Positions 58,384-64,000 of a DNA stretch of 64,000 bases are shown piece after piece (positions within the stretch are counted from its first letter, which is position 1; the number at the start of each line of letters is the position of its first letter). The notes under the pieces were generated by a model. The model worked only from the letters and a program-made list of their open reading frames with translations. It was not told where the DNA came from and searched no databases. Origin of the DNA: Copromyces sp. CBS 386.78. Taxonomy: Eukaryota; Ascomycota; Sordariomycetes; Sordariales; Sordariaceae. The DNA lies in the NCBI GenBank assembly GCA_030685235.1, contig MU839249.1, positions 1 to 64,000 of the forward strand, read 5' to 3'. The translations under genes and the position numbers were made by a program.

Positions 58384-61012
58384 TGCTTGATTTGATGCCC
58401 ATCACCACCACGTTGCTTTGCTGCAACGCTGTTAGTGTTTTGCCATGTTCGTGGCCTTGTTTGTGGGTGTAAGTGTCGATGTAATTCCGTTTTTGTGATT
58501 GGCCAATATTGGAGACTCGAAAAAAGAAAACATCTCCAATACGTACCTAGTGGACAGGGCTAATTGCGACGGTTATCGATCAACTCTGATGCCCAACATC
58601 CGCGGTCCAATCAGCAATTCAACCGGTTCTTCTTCCGCCCTGGGGCCCTGTCGTTCTGGTACCGTAGCAGTCAGGGCGGGTTTGGAGGGAACTGAACCAG
58701 GGAAAGGAGAGAGAGGGGAAAATTTGCATTTGCTTCACGAAATCATCCACCACATCCACCGTCAGGGCCTGTCGGGGTGTTGTTGGGCCCAGCTCCATAA
58801 AAAGTGTGGAATTGGTGGACGGATGCCCCAAGCGTTTGGGTCTCGGGAGCTGCATCCGTCGTCGCCGTCGCACGCATTTCGGTCGGAGTAACGGTGGGCT
58901 TCCTAGATCCATCCACCGTCCGTTAAATTGGCAAGCGAATGAGAACGGAGCCAAATCCACGAATGGGGAGCCACGGGGAGCATCGGAAGGGTCGATCCGC
59001 TAAAATACATAAATCGAAGCTTAATTTTGTTGATCTTCGCATCGTCGCAGTGTAGCGGAGTTTGATGGGCAACGCGTGGGTGTTAACGGCGAGGACGTCA
59101 GTGAACGTGTGTCGTCCGTATGATGCCAGAGAGGACAAAAAAAACGCACATCCCTTGACAGCCACAGAGCCCCATGTGTTGTTCAGTCGCTAGTCTCGCG
59201 TTTATACCGCGTTTTCATCCCGTTTCGGTTATTCTGAGAGCACATCGCCGTTTACCTGATGCTGATGAGACAGCCAACTGAAAATCTGGGGAAAACGGGC
59301 ACTGACTGGGCACTCACTACAGTACACTTACCGAGTGCCAACAGAGCGTCTCGAACATTGCCCGAGTCATGTGACTGCACAGACCTCTAATTGCCCTTTT
59401 TGCTAGGACTCGGCCAGTTCGCCGATTGTCGTGTCGATCGTCCCAAATCGCCGGAATATTATCGTTTCTATTCTAGTTTGTTATCAGAGACGCTCTGTGT
59501 TTCCGGTGATATTTTTCTACATACTTTACAACACTTCAAGTTTCACATATTGCTCCCGTCTCTCACCGTTTACCTTGAACGAGTGCTTGTGCTCACCGTG
59601 GTGGCGACCACCGACCGTTCCGACCCAAAGAAGAAGGCTTCCACAGCGGACAGGCATCGGGGGACGGGGGAGAACAGGATCCCGGTCCTCGCCTATGTCT
59701 TGATGACAACGCTAGAAGCATGGAAGCCCGAAGAAGGGCTCCATTTTGGGTCTTGTTGACTTTCTACACTACACGTGTACGCGTACAACTGCGGAATAGC
59801 CCCGGGGCCGGGCTCTTAGCTCTAAGACCAGCAGCCTTGTTACCGCGGCCACCGGCTCTGTTTCCTTTTCCTCAAGACGAGGGAATCAAACTTCAAACAT
59901 CTCAGATGGGGCCGGGTCCCCTGCGAATATGTGCGTAATTTGGACCCGAGCATTTGGGAAATGGCATCCTCGCAGACTTTTAAGCGAGCGTTGGCGAATG
60001 CTGGCGAGCTTCTTAGCCTGGCAAGTCTGGAACCATCTGCAAGAGCTGGAACGCGCTCGCCTTGCTTTTCATCAGCTGTGTCCGCCGCGGAGAGCTGAGA
60101 GAGGTCCCGGAAACCTGGGGTTGACGACGTTTGACCTCATTCGATGGTGTTCTCGGCGATAATGTTGTGGTAGCCGATAAGAATGTCACCGAGTTAGTGA
60201 TAACGACCTCCCGACGCCTCCCGTAGCGGACTGCCGCAAGTCTCATGCTCTACTGGCCTCTGAAACTCCTGAAAACTCTGGCTGCGCAGTAGAGGCCTCT
60301 ATGCTAGTTCTGAAAGCAGGAAAGGAGAACTGAGGCAGGGCGAATGAGCGAGAGTGGGAGACATGCCCGGTCCGACTGACAACCCACCTCGCATTGGGCA
60401 TGGCTCCCACAAGTATCCGACCGAACGAAATGGCCGAGCGAGCCTGCCAGGCCTGGCAGACACCTGAAAGAGGGCCGACGACCAGCCGATCATCCTCTAA
60501 CCGTTGGCGACTAACCCCCAAATGGTGAGTCGGATTGGTGTCCCCGGAAGCCGTAGCGCGAGTGTAGCTCGCGATTGGCGACAAGGTCACCGAGATCGTT
60601 CATCCGGATGCTCTCCTCCAGGGCACTCTGGGCACCTCGCCAGGGCAACACTCGGTGCCGAGAACACAAGACGGCCAGCCGGAGCGACTTCCGGCACTGT
60701 GATTTCACTGCTCTTTTGGTCTCGCTTCATGTTCCCCGACCGTCGTCCAATTTCAACTGCTCAACGAACAGACCACTCCGGGGTACTCTACGCAGTGCCA
60801 TAAACGCTCCAGACGCCAACCTCACGTGAGTTTGTCGACAACCAGGTCGACCTGTCACTTGCAACGGTGCACAGCAAACCGTCTATCGATAACAGAAGAA
60901 AGGAAAAGCGACTCCATAGTGTACAATCAAACGGGTGCTCAGCTAATGCACCCGCGGGCCACTTCCGGCAAGGGAAAATCGAAAATCTGGGGATGAGCTG
61001 TCACTCAGGTCA

Positions 61013-61577
61013 CGGTAATGCTAGATGGCAAGACCCAGAATGCTCCCTGGCAAGACCCCCCCGCTTTTTATCACTGAGTAAGCCCAGCCAGCCAGCCCAG
61101 CCGTGCTAGTACACCACTAAATCAATGGCCGCGCATCACTAGAGGTACATCTACGTCGTCGTCGTTATTCTTTTACGTGAGGTTATTCAGAGTTATCAAT
61201 CCGGTTACTTGTCTACTGTGGAGGGTGTTGATACGGTTGCTGCCACTATAACTGCTGTCCCCGCTACTGCCCAGAGTGCACGTGCCTACCTTGATTCGGC
61301 GGCGGGCGGGCGAGGTATGTCAACACCAGAGGCACGAGGTCGAAGACATTCTATTAAATAACAATAAAGACGAAAGATAATCGCTGCAAACGGTTGCTCA
61401 ATACTAAAGTAAGGTCTTGCGATAGCTTTATTTAATTGTACAAGACTAATGCGCGACGATGGCGGCGGTTGGGCAGTAATGTACACACGGTGTACTGGCT
61501 GGCTAGGCTTACTCAGCGATAAAAAGTGGGGGGGTCTTGCCAGGGAGCATTCTGGGTCTTGCCATCTAGCCTTTTCG
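61013..61577 (-). mobile_element. Non-autonomous, internally deleted MULE derivative (565 bp)
   Basis: The 9-bp sequence CTCAGGTCA is duplicated exactly at 61,004-61,012 and 61,578-61,586. The ends are inverts starting CG and identical from GCTAGATGGCAAGACCCAGAATGCTCCCTGGCAAGACCCCCC inward for about 90 bp with few mismatches. Its right half, read in reverse, follows the left end of the MULE at 27,975 for about 260 bp (GTACACYGTGTRTA, CTGCCCAACC, GTCGCGCATT, AATTAAATRAAGCTATCGC). Its left half follows the MULE right end for about 250 bp. It therefore looks like both ends of a related element joined by deletion, in opposite orientation. It has no coding capacity and no sign of RIP. Confidence 0.9.
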
Positions 61578-61586
61578 CTCAGGTCA

Positions 61587-64000
61587 GCACATCGCTCTCG
61601 GCACGTGGGGGCGGCCTCACGGTCTGTGGGGGTTTTAACAATTCAGCTGCTACTTCTGGGAACATCTTCGAGACCACAGTTGGGGGGCAAGTGGGCGCCC
61701 GTCGTGACTTTTTCCTACTCGTGTCCCACGGCAAGCCACAATCGAGATCCTCTCACATCCCAGCGACCTGGTAAAGTTGACGTAACACTGGCCTTGCCCT
61801 AAGTAAGGTATGCGAACTCGAACTCTGGATGCCTGACTCCAGGTGCTTGGGACATATCTGTTCGTAGGCTTCCGTAGGCATCGCTTTCAGGTCGCTATCG
61901 TATTCGATTTCATGGCCAACGGGGCGCTGCGAGTTGTGATGGATGGTTGGACAGACACTCAAAACCTGAACTCGGGACCTGAACTCGAGACCCCAGCGTC
62001 ATTCATCACATGGCCGGCTGTTTGGCTGTGCTATAGCAGGCGTTCATTGCCTGTGACTCACTCTGTCCTTCACGAACCTACCGTTCGCCTGCCTAAATTA
62101 CACCACTTGTATAAGCGGCCAAGATAGCCCGTTAACCTACCAAAGAGAGACTGCATTGGTGCGTCATCAAGCTGACCCGAAGTCTCCCGTCGCGGAAAGC
62201 CCTGTTTTGAAGCTACCATGAGGATCAAGATATCGACAAGTGTGGCCTTAGCCAGCTCTCATGACGGCCTCGTTGGCAAACGGAGGTACCTAGAGGTACT
62301 AGAGATACACCACTTGGGGTGATTACTGTCCGCCGTTATCGTCAACATCTCCCACCTCCGGACCGCTATGTAGTTCTTGTGGTGATACGGAAGGTGTGAT
62401 ATCAACACCAGTAACGTGCCCTCCGGACTTCCTCCAGTAAGACGCCGTGTTCTTTGCACGCGCCTTCTGTTCAAGAGATGCCAGGCTGTAGAAACGCTGG
62501 CGATATCCACTGACCGCCAGACCTAAAGCACCGGCTTGAAAGCCAAGCGTTGATGCGATGCAAGTTGCATGTCTTTCCCGCCCTCCTTGGGCTGAGATAA
62601 GGTGCGGATAATCGCGAGCACATCACATGTTGTGGACACGGAACGACTATCATCCACCATCAACCCCAACGCAGCACGCGGGTCTACCCGAGAACCACAG
62701 CTGAAGATACTCCGCGCGAATAACCTCTGGTGGACCATCGGCCATGATTGATGGTTGACGTGCCCCCGATCTTCACACCGACCGTTTCACTACTGTCCCA
62801 AATGCAAACACCGTCCAAGAAAAGGTGGCCGGGCCAGTCAAGCTCACGATCGCCAGGCCGCTTCTTCCGGAGTCGCGGACCCTTTAACGGCGGACGCACT
62901 CTTATCAGTCGGAAGGCGCACCGGTGAACAGAGCTTCCGGACGGAGACCGGCAGTTGAACGGGACTGGCGATGTCAATTGCAAGGCCTCAAACTTTATCA
63001 TCGGTATCAACACCGCTTCATCAAATGCACTCCCATACACCGTATATCAGCTTTCCGCTCATTTGTCCTGTCGCTAGCCGGCTACAGGTACCTACCTGGT
63101 AGGGTTTGTTTTCTCCGGGTCTCCTGCCTGTCTCCTCCATTGGCAGAATCAACATCTCCTTTACCAAGCTGGCCACAGCTTTCAAAAGCCAATCAACGAA
63201 AAACGGAAACTCGTAAACACCGTTGTCGCTTTACAGGATCGAAGGATTCCGAGATCCTCAGCCGTCAACACTACTGTTGCTACGTCGTACTCCGAATGCA
63301 CTTCACACAAGATCGACAGAGGGGATCAGACTCCAGCACTCCAAAAAATGCCGTTTCGCCGCCATGTTATTCCCGCCCGGCATCACAGCCGCCGTCGCTT
63401 ACCTTGTGTAGATCTCCCAATTCCTCCTCCTTTCTGTCTCACGTCTGATCCGGCCGAGCCTCGCTGTCTCGGCATTTTGGACCCTGAGAACCTATGAAGA
63501 GTACCGGTATCACAGGCTTGTCGATCTTTTCTCGCGTGTCAAACCCTCAGGGCCCTCTTTGTGCCTTTGCCTTTTGACCCCTTCTCTCAACTATCTCGCG
63601 CAATGTGCTCCAATCATCCCCATCCTAGCATATCGAAATGTTAATCACCCCTCTCTCCCCCTCCTTTTCCGGAGGGGTTGTTCTGGAATAACCAACCAAC
63701 AGAAACTGAACACCGACAACAAGAACCCACGGTCTTTACACTAACTCGCACACTTCGCTACACTAGTATATCGTATAGTAGTCCCGATCCACTCCATCAA
63801 CCCACAGGGTCCTAAACCTAGACCTCACTCGCTCACGGCAGACCAAGCGGCAAAAGTCTTTCTGTTCACACCTCGTTCGGTGAAGTCACTTTCGGCTGGC
63901 TCACCTTTAGCGCGCCAATTGCGGCCTATCATCTCCGTCGTCCTTCTTCACCTTCGAGACCCTTTACCTACACTACCTAGACCCCAGAACCCTTCATCAC
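61587..64000. other. GC-normal region to the window end, no confident gene
   Basis: No frame above about 174 codons and none with recognisable features. The last 600 bp (63,400-64,000) are C/T-rich with repeated CTCAC, CCTC and CTTC blocks on the plus strand, as often seen in fungal promoters and leaders. A plus-strand gene may start just beyond the window. Confidence 0.35.

Larger units (their letters stand above)
49606..61012. other. Gene-poor GC-normal region upstream of the 169-residue gene
   Basis: About 11.4 kb without a confident gene. The first kilobase probably holds the promoter and 5' UTR of the 169-residue gene, including an AAC repeat at 50,028. Other contents: an A tract at 52,863, a T tract at 53,099, CA-rich repeats at 55,285-55,345, an AT-rich patch at 56,500-56,640 and a T/C tract at 58,349. 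Short frames on all strands show no domain, coiled-coil or splice-linked support. No tRNA with paired A and B boxes was recognised. Confidence 0.45.

Noticed and set aside
61021..61571. Tc1/mariner-type MITE with TA or CTAG target duplication
   Set aside because: CTAG at the apparent ends is part of the inverted repeats; extending by 8 bp reveals an exact 9-bp duplication and a CG start shared with the MULE.

Overview
The window looks like nuclear DNA of a filamentous ascomycete, probably a Sordariomycete. Three things point there. Gene-bearing DNA of ordinary GC content alternates with very AT-rich blocks. In those blocks TpG and CpA are nearly absent and TpA is abundant, the signature of repeat-induced point mutation (RIP). 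The one multi-exon gene has short introns of 56-62 bp with GTAAGT-like donors and a CTGAC-like branch site. No species is assigned.

Layout. (1) Positions 1-20,640 are an AT-rich, RIP-mutated nest of transposons. The 3' part of an old chromovirus (integrase, chromodomain, LTR) is split by a complete Ty3/Gypsy element on the minus strand (325-7,670, TSD CTTAC). An element with terminal inverted repeats of about 300 bp begins at about 9,799. Its right inverted repeat is interrupted by a second complete chromovirus (13,320-20,026), so its outer end lies at about 20,091, followed by a 9-bp minisatellite. (2) Positions 20,641-27,974 are a GC-normal island. It holds one large four-exon gene on the minus strand, encoding a predicted 1,700-residue WD40 plus Gemin5-like helical-repeat protein, and an almost unmutated 232-bp solo LTR. 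(3) Positions 27,975-39,272 are a second RIP-mutated block: one Mutator-like element (MULE) with a 9-bp target duplication and a recognisable transposase fossil, into which a complete Ty3/Gypsy element inserted (31,020-38,182, TSD ACCCG). (4) Positions 39,282-64,000 are GC-normal and gene-poor. They hold one confident gene (169 residues, minus strand, 49,096-49,605), several microsatellites, and a 565-bp internally deleted, unmutated derivative of the MULE (61,013-61,577) with its own 9-bp target duplication.

The two host genes show no sign of working together. The main story is transposon nesting and RIP: three full LTR retrotransposons with recoverable target duplications, a solo LTR that escaped RIP, and a MULE with a short non-autonomous relative that escaped RIP. 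No RNA genes or CRISPR arrays were recognised. Transposon reading frames were recovered by eye, reading RIP-created stops as former Gln or Trp codons; no alignment or database search was run.
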